64,000 nt of DNA from CBDCWT01 sp965223305 (GCA_965223305.1 CBDCWT010000032.1:1-64000); one strand, 5' to 3'; counted from the first letter of the stretch, positions 16,120 through 25,244 are shown. The notes: generated by a model not told the origin, from the letters alone. Made by a program: numbers and translations.

Positions 16120-16805
16120 AACAAACCACTCATGCTCCGCAATCCCACGGGCTCGCGCGCAGCAAAAGGTTCGCCGAAGGCGGCCCCAATGCACCTTCCC
16201 CAGTGGGCGGCGTCGTCACGAAACTGGTCGAGCATGGTGGGAAACTGGGAACGTCCTTTGACGAACTGGCTTTGGTAGCAGCTGATGGCCGCCAGCTTCA
16301 TTTCCCACTCTGCGCTGATGTCCAACACGAAAGCCGGCTGAGCTGCCGTTTTCAGGTGGATGGCGTAGTAGTGGTAGATGCGCTCCGGGTGATGTGGTTC
16401 GCCAGGCATCTCGGTTTTGGAAAGCTTCGCCCAGAATCGAGCAGCCTCGACCAGCTGGGTTGCCGCCAGGTGGTCAGGGTGGGCGTCCTCCCAATAAGGA
16501 GCAAACAACCATCGCGGTTTCCGCGCGCGAATCACCTCCGCCAGTTGACGTCTAGCGTCCAGCGTATGTTCGAGCGATCGGTTGGGCAGTCCCAGGTTGT
16601 CTCGCCAATCGACGCCCAGGATCTTTGTTGCGGCCGTGGTCTCTTGCGCACGGATTTCAGGGCTGCCGCGGGGCGTCGGCTCGCCGTCCGTGAGATCCAA
16701 GATGCCAACGCGCAAGCCCTCTGATTTGAATTTCAGGATCGCACCACCCATTCCCAATTCAGCATCATCAGGGTGAGGGGCGACAACTAGAATATCGAGC
16801 TGCAT
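16116..16805 (-). CDS. PIG-L/LmbE-family deacetylase, BshB1-like
   Basis: A 229-residue zinc-dependent N-deacetylase. The signature PHPDDAELGMGGAILKFK lies at residues 10-27, the zinc ligands being in HPDD and in a later AHPDHLAATQLVEAARFW. LDLTDGEPTPRGSPEIRAQE and ILGVDWRDNLGLPN are characteristic of the bacillithiol deacetylase group, which removes acetyl from GlcNAc-malate. No other bacillithiol genes are in the window, so the exact substrate is inferred. Start at 16805 (MQLDILVVAPHPDD) is set by family alignment and a GAGGTG ribosome site. The gene follows the metallophosphatase by 62 bases on the same strand and its TAG stop is shared through CTAG with the convergent dehydratase. Confidence 0.82.
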   Translation of the reverse strand: MQLDILVVAPHPDDAELGMGGAILKFKSEGLRVGILDLTDGEPTPRGSPEIRAQETTAATKILGVDWRDNLGLPNRSLEHTLDARRQLAEVIRARKPRWLFAPYWEDAHPDHLAATQLVEAARFWAKLSKTEMPGEPHHPERIYHYYAIHLKTAAQPAFVLDISAEWEMKLAAISCYQSQFVKGRSQFPTMLDQFRDDAAHWGRCIGAAFGEPFAAREPVGLRSMSGLF

Positions 16806-16867
16806 GCTGACACCTCTTGACCTGTTCGGGTCAGCCCGAGTCTGATGCTTCAGACATCGAGCATCCG

Positions 16868-17575
16868 TTAGAGAGCGAACTGCAAGATCTCGAAGGGCAG
16901 TCCGCGGATGGGTGCGCCTCCGTTGTGGAAGAGCAGATCGCCGCAAGGGTAGTTGAGCATTGCACGATGCGTGTGTCCAAAGTAGACATGCCGCAAACTG
17001 CCATCCGGACTCTGGCCGATCGTCTCGAGATAGCTCATAATACGCTTAGTAACGCGTTCCGGCGAATGCCAAACAAAGCTTGGCACCATATGTAGCCGCG
17101 CACGAATCGCTACGTCGTATGCCAAATGCGAGGATGGTGGTCGAGTTTGATGAACATCTGAGTTGCGGCGCTCGACGAGCGCTGCGTGATCCATCGTACG
17201 GTCGGCAACATCGCCGTGCAGAAACAACTTGTCGTCAATCCGAAGGTAAAAGCGTTCCCAGGTGAAATGGTCGTAGCGCGCCGCAAGTCGCTCCAGGTGG
17301 TCCATCAGCAGCTGGTTGTCGTCATGATTTCCTAAAACGTAATGCACTTCACAGTGTGGATTTTGTTCGATCAGCGCGACCAGCCACGCAACACCGCGGT
17401 CCACAGTTTCGGCCACTCCGGCCAAAGTGGTCCAGCGGAAATCGAAGATGTCACCACCCAGCACAAACATCCGCGCTTGCTTGATCGCCTGCGGAATCGC
17501 ATCCGCGTACCGTTCAGCCTGCGATCGTCGCGAGAACATGTGTAAGTCAGATACATAGCAGCCGAATTCGGTCAT
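16868..17575 (-). CDS. Calcineurin-like metallophosphatase, LpxH-related
   Basis: A 235-residue enzyme with all five blocks of the calcineurin-like phosphoesterase fold: SDLHMFSRR (residue 9 on), GGDIFDFRW (about 40), VLGNHDDNQLL (about 80), LFLHGDVADRTMDH (about 117) and YFGHTHRAML (about 198). These bind a di-metal centre. Sequence and length resemble UDP-2,3-diacylglucosamine pyrophosphatase and its relatives, but no lipid A genes are nearby, so the substrate is open. It is the first gene of a two-gene operon with the BshB1-like deacetylase. No signal peptide is present, so it should act in the cytoplasm. Confidence 0.82.
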   Translation of the reverse strand: MTEFGCYVSDLHMFSRRSQAERYADAIPQAIKQARMFVLGGDIFDFRWTTLAGVAETVDRGVAWLVALIEQNPHCEVHYVLGNHDDNQLLMDHLERLAARYDHFTWERFYLRIDDKLFLHGDVADRTMDHAALVERRNSDVHQTRPPSSHLAYDVAIRARLHMVPSFVWHSPERVTKRIMSYLETIGQSPDGSLRHVYFGHTHRAMLNYPCGDLLFHNGGAPIRGLPFEILQFAL

Positions 17576-17824
17576 CCGTCAGCTTTTCTTTCGTTCCGCT
17601 ACCTTGACCCGAATGGTTCACCTACAAAGTGTATCCCACGCCATGGAAAACCCGCTCGATAGACGGTCATCTTGCTTGGCTTGACAGAGAGCAGGCCATG
17701 GTTTTTGCTAATTCTAGCCCCGGCGGTCAACTGGTCTAGGCCGGTCTCGCCGCGAGGGGCGCCCCGCCGATGGCCGAGTTGCCTTCCGTCACCAGCTGGC
17801 TTGAGAACTAAAGCGGAGTATGAA

Positions 17825-19090
17825 ATGAAGAATGTTGCTGGCAGCGTCTGTGTTTTTCTGGTCCTTTTTGCCAACTCAGCCGTCACTGCGTCCGAGCCTT
17901 TCGACGGAACAGTATTCAAGGGCAGGATTGCCTTCAGCTCCGATGGGAACTTCAACGACGAGGATGATTGGGGCGCGTTTCCCGTCGCGGCCGCGATCCT
18001 CAGTGCGTTTGGCGTCACGGACAAGTTGGTGCATGTCGACTATAACAACATCCTGGTCGACAACGATGCTCGCTTCTATCGCGAAATGACCGCGAGCGTC
18101 GAAGGATGCATCGACAAGTACAACATTCCTCGTTCCGTGCTCTACGATTGCCAAACTGACTTGGATGGTGCTGTGGAGAGTATCAAGAACGCGATTAACG
18201 CATCATCGGCGAGCGACCCTCTCTACTACGTGCTGGCCGGCCCTATGGAAGTGCCGTATCTGGGCATTCAGAAGTCGAACCCGGAGAAGCGCAAGTACGT
18301 CTATTGTATCTCGCACAGCGCCTGGAACGACGGTTACACAAGAGGCGAACAGTCGCTTCACCGGCACAACAAGCGCGACGTTATCCCGTCTGGAATCAAT
18401 TGGATTCAAGTCAAAGACGGCAACGCCAACCTCGCCCACCCCGGTGGTGTGGGCAAGCGTTCGACACCCAAGCAGTGGCTGCTCTATCGCTGGCTGCGGG
18501 ACTCTCGCGACGAACGGCTGCAGTGGATCTACACCCGCCTGGTTGCTGAAGGTCGTGCCGATATTTCTGACGCTACGATGACCTATTTTCTGCTGACAGG
18601 AGACGACCACGCCGACCTGGCCAAGTTCGAGCGATTGTTAGATCGCCAGGAGAAACCGAAGATCCCCGCACATCGCACTGTGATCCGCATGGAAGCCGAG
18701 AACTTTAGGTCGTTGGCCAACTACGAAGTTCAGTCGGGGATTAGACCCGCTTCGCATCGACTTTGCGTCCGAGCGAGCGGCAATCAGAAGGCGTCGATTG
18801 AAACACCGTTTCACCAGCCGTACGCCGCAACGGAGGGCCGGTATAACGTCGCAGTCCGGTACCTCGACGCCGAGGATCAACGTTCGCGGCTCGGGATGTT
18901 CGTCGAAGACGAAGAACAGGGCGAGTCCTGGACGACTGCTGGAAAAGAGTCGGGATGGAAAACCCATTTCTTCAAGGATGTGGTTATTCGCGAGTCCGAC
19001 TCACTTGCCGTCAAGGTTCAGCCGGCCGAAGGAACTCCGGTCAAACTGGACTATATCGAACTGCACTATGTCGGGCGAGCTCCGGAGTAG
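17825..19090 (+). CDS. Exported nucleoside-hydrolase-like protein with C-terminal carbohydrate-binding-like domain
   Basis: A 421-residue protein starting MKNVAGSVCVFLVLFANSAV, a signal peptide. A GGAG site precedes this ATG; the longer open frame has no signal. The mature part begins RIAFSSDGNFNDEDDWGAFP, placed like the Asp-rich metal motif of nucleoside hydrolases but with altered residues, so catalysis is uncertain. DPLYYVLAGPMEVPYLGI and FLLTGDDHADLAKFERLL fit the same fold. From about residue 280, RMEAENFRSLANYEVQ starts a beta-sandwich segment resembling CBM6/CBM35-type domains, ending KVQPAEGTPVKLDYIELHYV. The sulfotransferase gene follows after 37 bases, so the two are probably co-transcribed. 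Confidence 0.7.
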   Translation: MKNVAGSVCVFLVLFANSAVTASEPFDGTVFKGRIAFSSDGNFNDEDDWGAFPVAAAILSAFGVTDKLVHVDYNNILVDNDARFYREMTASVEGCIDKYNIPRSVLYDCQTDLDGAVESIKNAINASSASDPLYYVLAGPMEVPYLGIQKSNPEKRKYVYCISHSAWNDGYTRGEQSLHRHNKRDVIPSGINWIQVKDGNANLAHPGGVGKRSTPKQWLLYRWLRDSRDERLQWIYTRLVAEGRADISDATMTYFLLTGDDHADLAKFERLLDRQEKPKIPAHRTVIRMEAENFRSLANYEVQSGIRPASHRLCVRASGNQKASIETPFHQPYAATEGRYNVAVRYLDAEDQRSRLGMFVEDEEQGESWTTAGKESGWKTHFFKDVVIRESDSLAVKVQPAEGTPVKLDYIELHYVGRAPE

Positions 19091-19127
19091 CTCGATCGAT
19101 CGCGCCCTACCCTCTGGCAAGGTAGGC

Positions 19128-20603
19128 ATGACCCGTTCACCGACCAACCTCGGCGAGTTGACTCTCAAGCAACTGGAGTCGGTTGTCCAGCAGGCTCTAA
19201 GTCACCAAGACTATGCTTTGGCGGAACGAGCTTGCGTTCAACTGCAGCAGGTCGACTCCTCCCATCCGATTCCTTACTGGGTGCTGGCGCAGATCGAGCG
19301 ACATCGCGGCCAGAACCACTTGGCCGTGGAATCTCTCAGGAGATGCGTTGCTCTCCAACCTGACAAACGCTCGTTCCGGCTTGCTTTGGCCAAGTGTCTT
19401 CGCCAAGAGAGGGAGGTCGGCGCAGCTCTCGAGCAGCTGGACGAACTCCTCCAGCGAGATCCAAGTTGTACGGCTGCCCTGATCGAAAAGGCAGACCTTT
19501 TGGAACACGTGGGTCGTTACAGCGAGTTGGATACAGTTATCGCTGATCTTGCGACCCAGCAAGTCGATGGCCCTCAGGTCACGCTGATTCGAGCTAGTGC
19601 CGCTCTACATCAAGGTCAGTTGGCGACCGCCATCGACCTGACAAAGCCCTTTCTGTCCACCGACAATGTGGACCGTGAGCAGCGTGCCGGGCTGCTCTTT
19701 GTGTGTGGTCAAGCCTATGGAAAGCTGGCCGAGCCCGAAAAGGCGCTGCGAGCGCTTGGCGTGGCCAACCGGCTGCTTTGCATTCCGTTGGACCGCAGAG
19801 CTTTTCAGGAAGACGTCGATCGCACCTTGGCTTTCTTCAACCGAGAGCGGTTTGAGCGAGAGACGCCGATCCAGCAAACGACACTGCCGATCTTCATTGC
19901 CTGCCTACCTCGCTCAGGATCCACACTGTTGGAACAGCTGATTGCCGCGCATCCCGACGCGGCGGGAGCCGGTGAGCTGGATTTTTTCTACAACCTGCGT
20001 CGAAACATGATGCAGCGAGACCGCTTGAACTACCCTCGGCAGATTGAACGGATGTCGGCAGACGCCCTCCGCAGGATCGCCACCGGCTACCTTGATCGAA
20101 TCGAGCGTTTTCGTGGCCCGCGAACTTCCCGTGTTGCCGACAAGAGCATCGAGAACTACCGGGAGCTCGGCCTGATCTCGATGTTGTTTCCCCGAGCGCA
20201 CTTGATCCATCTCAAGCGCAACACTCTGGACTGCTGCTTGTCGATGTATATGCATCCCTTCTACCACCTGGCTTCGTTGACGTCGTCGCTGCGGGACATC
20301 GGTTTCTTCTACCGGCAACACGAACGCTGTATGAAGCACTGGAGAGACGTCGCCGGCTTACGGATACTCGAAGTATCCTACGAGGCCCTGGTCAGAGACT
20401 CGGAGCACGAGTTGCGACGTATTCTGGACTTTTGTGGCTTGTCTTGGGACCCAAGCTGCCTGGAATTTCACCAGTCCGAGCGGCTGTTGCGGACTCTCAG
20501 CTACCACCAGGCTTCGCAACCGATTTACGAGACCTCGATTGGCGTGGGCGAACCCTACCGCCCCTATGTCGGCGAGTTGCTCGAGGAACTCGAGCACACA
20601 TGA
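19128..20603 (+). CDS. TPR-repeat sulfotransferase
   Basis: A 491-residue protein. Residues 1-240 are tetratricopeptide-like helical repeats (ALSHQDYALAERACVQLQQV, HLAVESLRRCVALQPDKRSF, VGAALEQLDELLQRDPSC). The C-terminal half is a PAPS-dependent sulfotransferase: the 5'-phosphosulfate loop is ACLPRSGSTLLEQLIAAHPD near residue 268, and the 3'-phosphate motif is LIHLKRNTLDCCLSMYMHPF near 370. TPR-sulfotransferases are numerous in planctomycetes and transfer sulfate to glycans or proteins; the acceptor here is unknown. The start at 19128 (MTRSPTNLGE) has AAGG upstream; an in-frame ATG at 19068 would overlap the previous gene and give coupling. MITE copy 3 lies 26 bp downstream. Confidence 0.87.
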   Translation: MTRSPTNLGELTLKQLESVVQQALSHQDYALAERACVQLQQVDSSHPIPYWVLAQIERHRGQNHLAVESLRRCVALQPDKRSFRLALAKCLRQEREVGAALEQLDELLQRDPSCTAALIEKADLLEHVGRYSELDTVIADLATQQVDGPQVTLIRASAALHQGQLATAIDLTKPFLSTDNVDREQRAGLLFVCGQAYGKLAEPEKALRALGVANRLLCIPLDRRAFQEDVDRTLAFFNRERFERETPIQQTTLPIFIACLPRSGSTLLEQLIAAHPDAAGAGELDFFYNLRRNMMQRDRLNYPRQIERMSADALRRIATGYLDRIERFRGPRTSRVADKSIENYRELGLISMLFPRAHLIHLKRNTLDCCLSMYMHPFYHLASLTSSLRDIGFFYRQHERCMKHWRDVAGLRILEVSYEALVRDSEHELRRILDFCGLSWDPSCLEFHQSERLLRTLSYHQASQPIYETSIGVGEPYRPYVGELLEELEHT

Positions 20604-20628
20604 GAGGATCGGAACCAACCGTCGTCGC

Positions 20629-20810
20629 CTAGCCCGGATTATTCATGAAGATCGTGGCGAGAGGTTGTAAGTACGTTCGTGGCAAGGAAGGCGAGCAATT
20701 CTTCCGCAGGCGTATTGAAGCAATACGTCGAGGGAGAATTGTGAAGCATGACGAAGCCACGGATGGACTTACGACCTCGCAGCAGATCGCTCATGAATAA
20801 TTCGGGCTAA
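20629..20810 (+). mobile_element. 180-bp palindromic MITE-like element, copy 3
   Basis: A full copy. The left edge is CTAG and the right edge CTAA, the only full copy whose flanking tetramers differ (one substitution). Its MKIVARG ORF equals that of copy 4, and I take it as the reference for comparing copies. It lies between co-directional genes, 26 bp after the sulfotransferase stop. Confidence 0.92.
20645..20800 (+). CDS. Candidate 51-residue micro-protein encoded in MITE copy 3
   Basis: Same ORF as in copy 2, with MKIVARGCKYVRG at the start and TTSQQIAHE at the end; the only difference between the two DNA sequences is one synonymous Ile codon. It is co-directional with the sulfotransferase gene, 41 bases after its stop, and lacks a clear ribosome site. 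Expression is unproven. Confidence 0.3.
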   Translation: MKIVARGCKYVRGKEGEQFFRRRIEAIRRGRIVKHDEATDGLTTSQQIAHE

Positions 20811-21416
20811 GGGCTCATCGTCGCGGCTCGCTAGATCATCACTCATGCCTCGGAAAAACACCCTGGAGGGCCTCTTTTCTCCGTGATCTCTGTGCCTCTG
20901 TGTTTCGACAACAGCCCAGACAAAAGAAACACAGAGGCACGGAGGACACAGAGTCGGTAGCACCGCTCGGGCTGCCTGGAACGCGTTGACCATTGAGAAG
21001 CCCGTCACCCGCAATAATGTGCCCCTACGTTGCAGGTGGTGACTGGGCAGGAAGGCGCAGCGGCGCAGGAACTTGATGGCGTCAACCTCCTCCCTCTACT
21101 GCTGAAGCAGCTTGGACGGACCCCATCATCATTACGGAGGAGCTTCGCCCCACGGAGTCATGCGCAAGGGGCAATTCCGACTGACGAACACTTCGATGCT
21201 CCCCCCCTACTTTTCTTGACTATCCATTACTTGTGCCATATAAGATCTGGAAGATGTGGTTACCGGTAGGTCCATCGTCCCATCTTTGGCGCGCTCTTGA
21301 GGCAGCAGAGCCATCAAATGCCATCCACGTTCAAACGGCACCGAGTCAACAATGCTCGGACCTCTGTTGCGGCCCTACTTCATCTGAATGGCCACGCCCA
21401 ACACAAGGAACTTACG
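20811..21416. other. Intergenic stretch with an inverted repeat and a possible sulfatase remnant
   Basis: About 600 bp precede the surface-protein gene. At 20888-20938 arms of 18 bp, CTCTGTGCCTCTGTGTTT and AAACACAGAGGCACGGAG, form a hairpin with one mismatch. At about 21054-21100 one frame reads EGAAAQELDGVNLLPLLLKQ, which resembles the DGVNLLPLL segment found near the C-terminus of many sulfatases, but the frame is short and closed. The ribosome site AAGGA at 21405 belongs to the next gene. Confidence 0.5.
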
Positions 21417-24400
21417 ATGCCCCTTTCCAGCAAGCGCCGCAAGATTCAGCTCGGTTCATCAGGTCGATCAGTGCATCGTGAACACCGGCGACGGGCACTC
21501 CGGCGTCTCGGCGCGGAGATGCTCGAGAGGCGCATCCTGTTGACAACGGTCACCGGCGTGGACCCACTGGAAGGGTCGCACAACGTGGCAACTTCGACAG
21601 ACGTCTCGGCGACGTTTGATCAGGCCATCGCGCCGGCGACCGACCAGACATTTGTTGTGCATTCGCAGCAGAGCGGCCAGCTGATTGGTACGGCGACCAC
21701 TGTCAGCACTGCGGGAACGGTGGCCACGCACGATCCCGCGGTCGACTTCTTTCCTGGCGAACGTTTGCAAGCGACGGTCACGGGAGGACTCGCCACGGCC
21801 GGTGGACCTCATGTGTGGCAGTTTCGAACCGCGGTCGGTGGTGGACTCGGAACTTTCGTCGACAGCGGCCAAGTCCTCGGCGTCGCAGCGCAAAACGACA
21901 GAAACCTGGGCCTCGAGGTAGGAGATCTTGATGCAGATGGTGATCTCGACATTTTCATGACTAGCTTCCGTTACCTCGGCAGCCAGATTTTCCTCAACGA
22001 CGGAGGCAACTTCACCAACAGCGGTCAGAGCTTAGGACAACACGATGCCCGCGACGTATCGTTCGGAGACGTGGATGGCGACGGTGATCTGGATGCTGTC
22101 ATGGCGAACAGTGGCGGACAAGGCAATATTGTCTGGCAGAACGACGGCAGCGCCGTGTTTTCCGAGTTCCAGACTTTTGGGAACCAGAGCAGCCGAGAGG
22201 TCCGGCTCGGCGACTTAGATGGTGACGGCGACCTCGACGCATTTGTTGCCAACGACGACGGCGGCGACCGTGCCTATCTCAATGATGGTAGCGGCTCCTT
22301 TAGCGCCGCAGGTAGTGCGCTGGGAAGTGACGCATCGATCGGTGTTGACCTTGCCGATGTGGACTCCGACGGCGACCTGGACGCTTTTGTAGTGTCCGGA
22401 GGCACCAGTCCCACTGGGGTCGACCGTGTTTGGATCAACGATGGGAGCGGCGCGTTCACTGATAGTGGACAAAACTTAGGACCCGGACCGGGCCAGAGCG
22501 TTCGCCTTGCCGACCTCGACGGCGACGGAGACTTGGATGCGTTTGTCTCGGAGTTTGATGAATTCAACCTAGTGTATTTCAACGATGGTAGCGGTGTGTT
22601 CACTGACAGTGGTCAGGCGATTGGAGTACCTGTTTCGACTTTCGCAACCCGATCGAACGACGTGAAGCTTGGTGATTTGGATGCCGATGGTGACCTTGAC
22701 GCTTTTGTCGCGAACAGTTTGGAGCAGGGGAATCGCGTCTACCTCAACGATGGTGCCGGGATTTTCACTAATAGCGGCCAAATACTGGGCGCGGAACCGG
22801 CGGCCAACACCTACGCCGTCGCGCTTGGCGATATCGACGGCGACGGCGATTTAGATGCTGTGACCGCCAACGACAACAACCTCACGAACACGCTTAGCGT
22901 TGGCCGAATCTGGGTAAACCAGAATCCAACGACTTCTGTTTCACTGGCCATCGACGCCGCGACGATCGCGGAAGCAGCGGGGAGCGCGGCGGTGACTGCC
23001 AGCCTCTCGGCTGCACACGCGCAAGCAGTGACTATCGACCTAGGCTTTTCTGGGTCGGCAACCGACCCGACGGACTACACCATTTCGGGCAATCAAATCG
23101 TTATCGCAGCGGGTGAAACAACCGGATCGATTTCGATCACAGCTGTCGATGATGCGGACGATGAACCGGACGAAACGGTGGTCGTCGACATTACGGGCGT
23201 GACCAATGCTCAAGAGGCGGGCGTCCAACAGGCTGCGGTGATCATCCTCGATGACGACGAGCCAGTGGTGCCCGATGTGGCGCTCAGCGTCGACAACGAT
23301 GCCGTTGACGAAGCGGGCGGCACGGCGACTTTTACGGCTACGCTCTCGGAAGTCACTACTGCGCCAGTGACCGTTAACCTGGCGTTGTCGGGCACGGCCA
23401 CCGCCGGCGCCGACTACACCGCCTCGGGAAACCAAATCGTCATCGCCGCCGGTAGCAGCTCCGGATCGATCACGGTGACCTCCCAGGATGACGACGAAGA
23501 TGAACCAGACGAGACCGTGATTGTCGACATCGATAGTGTCATCGGTGGTAATGAAGCGGGGACGCAGCAGCAGACGACGACAATCACCGACGACGACGCG
23601 CCTCCCGGCTTTACAGTCACTTCGCTCACCGCCACCGAGTCCGGCTTTGTGGCCCAATTCGCTAACGACTTGGATCCTAGTGGGTTGAATCTGTATGACA
23701 CCCAGAACCTGGCGCTGGGTGCGGCCGACGCCGCATTGGTTGGTGCGTCCAGCGGCCCTGTCGGCGGTTCGCTAATTGTCGATGACGAACTCCGCAGTGT
23801 GACCTTCATCAAGGCAGGCGGTCCTCTGGCACCCGATTCCTACACGGTGACCTTACGCAGTGGGGAAGACGCTTTCAAGGACGCTGGTGGCCAGCCGCTC
23901 GATGGAAACGGTGACGGTACTGCGGGAGACGACTACGTGAGCAGCTTCGCCGTGGCGCAGCCCACGGCGGGCACTGTCACACTGAGCATCCCCGACTTTA
24001 CACGTGGTCCAGGCCAAGCGGTCAACCTACCGGCGGACACGACTAACGGGATCCCGGTCACGATCAGCGATGGTGATAACGTCCGCGCTGTCGATTTGCG
24101 AATCGGTTACGATCCCAGCAAGCTGAGCATCACGGGCGCTACGGTCAGCGCCGATGCACCGCCAGGAGCCACCGTGGTTGCGAACACCACCACGCCCGGA
24201 CTGGCGATTCTGGTCTTCTTCAGCTCGGCTTCGCTGCGAGCGGGCAGCAGCACACTGGTCAACTTGCAGGCGACGGTGCCCACTGAGAATGCTGGGGACG
24301 TGTATGGGACGCAGCAGGTGTTGGATCTGCACGCGGCGGCGGTCAGTGACGGCAACGACAACGAGGCCCCGGTGCAAGTGGATGACGCGGTGCAGCTGGT

Positions 24401-24935
24401 GAGTTACTTCAGCGACGTCTCGGGGAACGGCCGCGTGAACGCCGCGGATGCCTCTCAGGTAGCTCGTTTTGCAGCCTTGATCGACAGTGGTTTTGCCGGT
24501 TCGGTGTCAACTGACCCGATCTTGGCGGGAGACGTGAGCGGCAACAACCGTATCAACGCCGCCGACGCCTCCCTGGTGGCTCGGTTTGCTGCGCTGATCG
24601 ACGTGCCCGAAATACCGGCGGTCCCCACCGGCATCCTCACGACGGGCGTAACGAGTCTGGATCCGTTGAATCTAGGCCCCACCAATCTAGAGACGACCTC
24701 GATCATTGCCAGTCGGCACTCCGGTCCGCCGGAGAGTGGCAACACGGCCGCGAGTTTCGCGTTAGACTTCCGGGTTGTCGAGAATCTTGGCTCAGCGACC
24801 GCAAACATCGACCGGGTCGCTGTGGACCGGATGATGGCTGACCTGGCGAATAGTGAAAACGACGAGCAGGGCGAACTTGCTTCTGCCTCTCTATTGGCAG
24901 ACATGATCGACGAGTTGTTTTCGGCGGTCGAGTAA
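21417..24935 (+). CDS. Large LEPR-XLL surface protein: FG-GAP repeats, Calx-beta domains, cohesin-like domain and dockerin repeats
   Basis: A 1172-residue exported protein. The ATG at 21417 has AAGGA eight bases upstream. The N-terminus is basic (RRALRRLGAEMLERRILLT) and matches the planctomycete LEPR-XLL targeting motif with RR in place of PR. Residues about 45-140 are an Ig-like (SbsA/Big_5 type) domain. Residues about 145-545 carry seven calcium-binding FG-GAP/VCBS repeats, each with D-x-D-x-D-G-D-x-D as in DLDGDGDLDAFV. Two Calx-beta domains follow (DEAGGTATFTATLSEVTTAP). A cohesin-like segment begins TLSIPDFTRGPGQAVNLPAD with AVDLRIGYDPSKLSITGATV. Two dockerin type I calcium loops follow, DVSGNGRVNAADASQVARF and DVSGNNRINAADASLVARF. 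The role is probably cell-surface or extracellular adhesion, binding calcium; no enzyme domain was seen. It is flanked by repeats and an IS701 element. Confidence 0.85.
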   Translation: MPLSSKRRKIQLGSSGRSVHREHRRRALRRLGAEMLERRILLTTVTGVDPLEGSHNVATSTDVSATFDQAIAPATDQTFVVHSQQSGQLIGTATTVSTAGTVATHDPAVDFFPGERLQATVTGGLATAGGPHVWQFRTAVGGGLGTFVDSGQVLGVAAQNDRNLGLEVGDLDADGDLDIFMTSFRYLGSQIFLNDGGNFTNSGQSLGQHDARDVSFGDVDGDGDLDAVMANSGGQGNIVWQNDGSAVFSEFQTFGNQSSREVRLGDLDGDGDLDAFVANDDGGDRAYLNDGSGSFSAAGSALGSDASIGVDLADVDSDGDLDAFVVSGGTSPTGVDRVWINDGSGAFTDSGQNLGPGPGQSVRLADLDGDGDLDAFVSEFDEFNLVYFNDGSGVFTDSGQAIGVPVSTFATRSNDVKLGDLDADGDLDAFVANSLEQGNRVYLNDGAGIFTNSGQILGAEPAANTYAVALGDIDGDGDLDAVTANDNNLTNTLSVGRIWVNQNPTTSVSLAIDAATIAEAAGSAAVTASLSAAHAQAVTIDLGFSGSATDPTDYTISGNQIVIAAGETTGSISITAVDDADDEPDETVVVDITGVTNAQEAGVQQAAVIILDDDEPVVPDVALSVDNDAVDEAGGTATFTATLSEVTTAPVTVNLALSGTATAGADYTASGNQIVIAAGSSSGSITVTSQDDDEDEPDETVIVDIDSVIGGNEAGTQQQTTTITDDDAPPGFTVTSLTATESGFVAQFANDLDPSGLNLYDTQNLALGAADAALVGASSGPVGGSLIVDDELRSVTFIKAGGPLAPDSYTVTLRSGEDAFKDAGGQPLDGNGDGTAGDDYVSSFAVAQPTAGTVTLSIPDFTRGPGQAVNLPADTTNGIPVTISDGDNVRAVDLRIGYDPSKLSITGATVSADAPPGATVVANTTTPGLAILVFFSSASLRAGSSTLVNLQATVPTENAGDVYGTQQVLDLHAAAVSDGNDNEAPVQVDDAVQLVSYFSDVSGNGRVNAADASQVARFAALIDSGFAGSVSTDPILAGDVSGNNRINAADASLVARFAALIDVPEIPAVPTGILTTGVTSLDPLNLGPTNLETTSIIASRHSGPPESGNTAASFALDFRVVENLGSATANIDRVAVDRMMADLANSENDEQGELASASLLADMIDELFSAVE

Positions 24936-25046
24936 GCAGCTTACGACCTGTGTCGGAACTCTGCTGCGGGTATACTTGCTCCAAGGGAATTCTCTCCTCG
25001 GGCTCCCCTCTCCGGCGGCGAGTCGTGCAGTTTTGCGCTTCATGCA

Positions 25047-25240
25047 GTCCGCCAAACTCTGGCGAGTTCGGCTACGCTCCAAATCAGCCGCTGGGCGTTA
25101 GCCCACGGTTCCCCAGCGAAACCGAGCGTAGCGTCCGGGGAGGGCCCGGGAGTGATCGCCCCGAGGCGTGCCCCCTCTCCGGCCCTTCGGGCCGACTCTC
25201 CCCGAGGGGAGAGCGAAGAAAGACGAAATCACGCACTAAG
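25047..25240. repeat. Composite intergenic repeat (copy A)
   Basis: Three palindromic modules follow each other: TCCGCCAAACTCTGGCGAGT-TCGGCTACG, then CAGCCGCTGGGCGTTAGCCC-ACGGTTCCC and GAGCGTAGCGTCCGGGG, then GGCCCTTCGGGCC with CTCTCCCCGAGGGGAGAG. The same modules recur in the same order, inverted, at 49805-49970. Partial versions are at 4190-4254 and 32091-32165. The 24936-25046 part of this gap holds nothing recognised. Confidence 0.8.
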
Positions 25241-25244
25241 TTAG

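Noticed and set aside
21030..21269. 79-codon ORF as a complete gene
   Set aside because: Only a roughly 10-residue sulfatase-like match; no ribosome site and no domain. Recorded as a possible relic instead.
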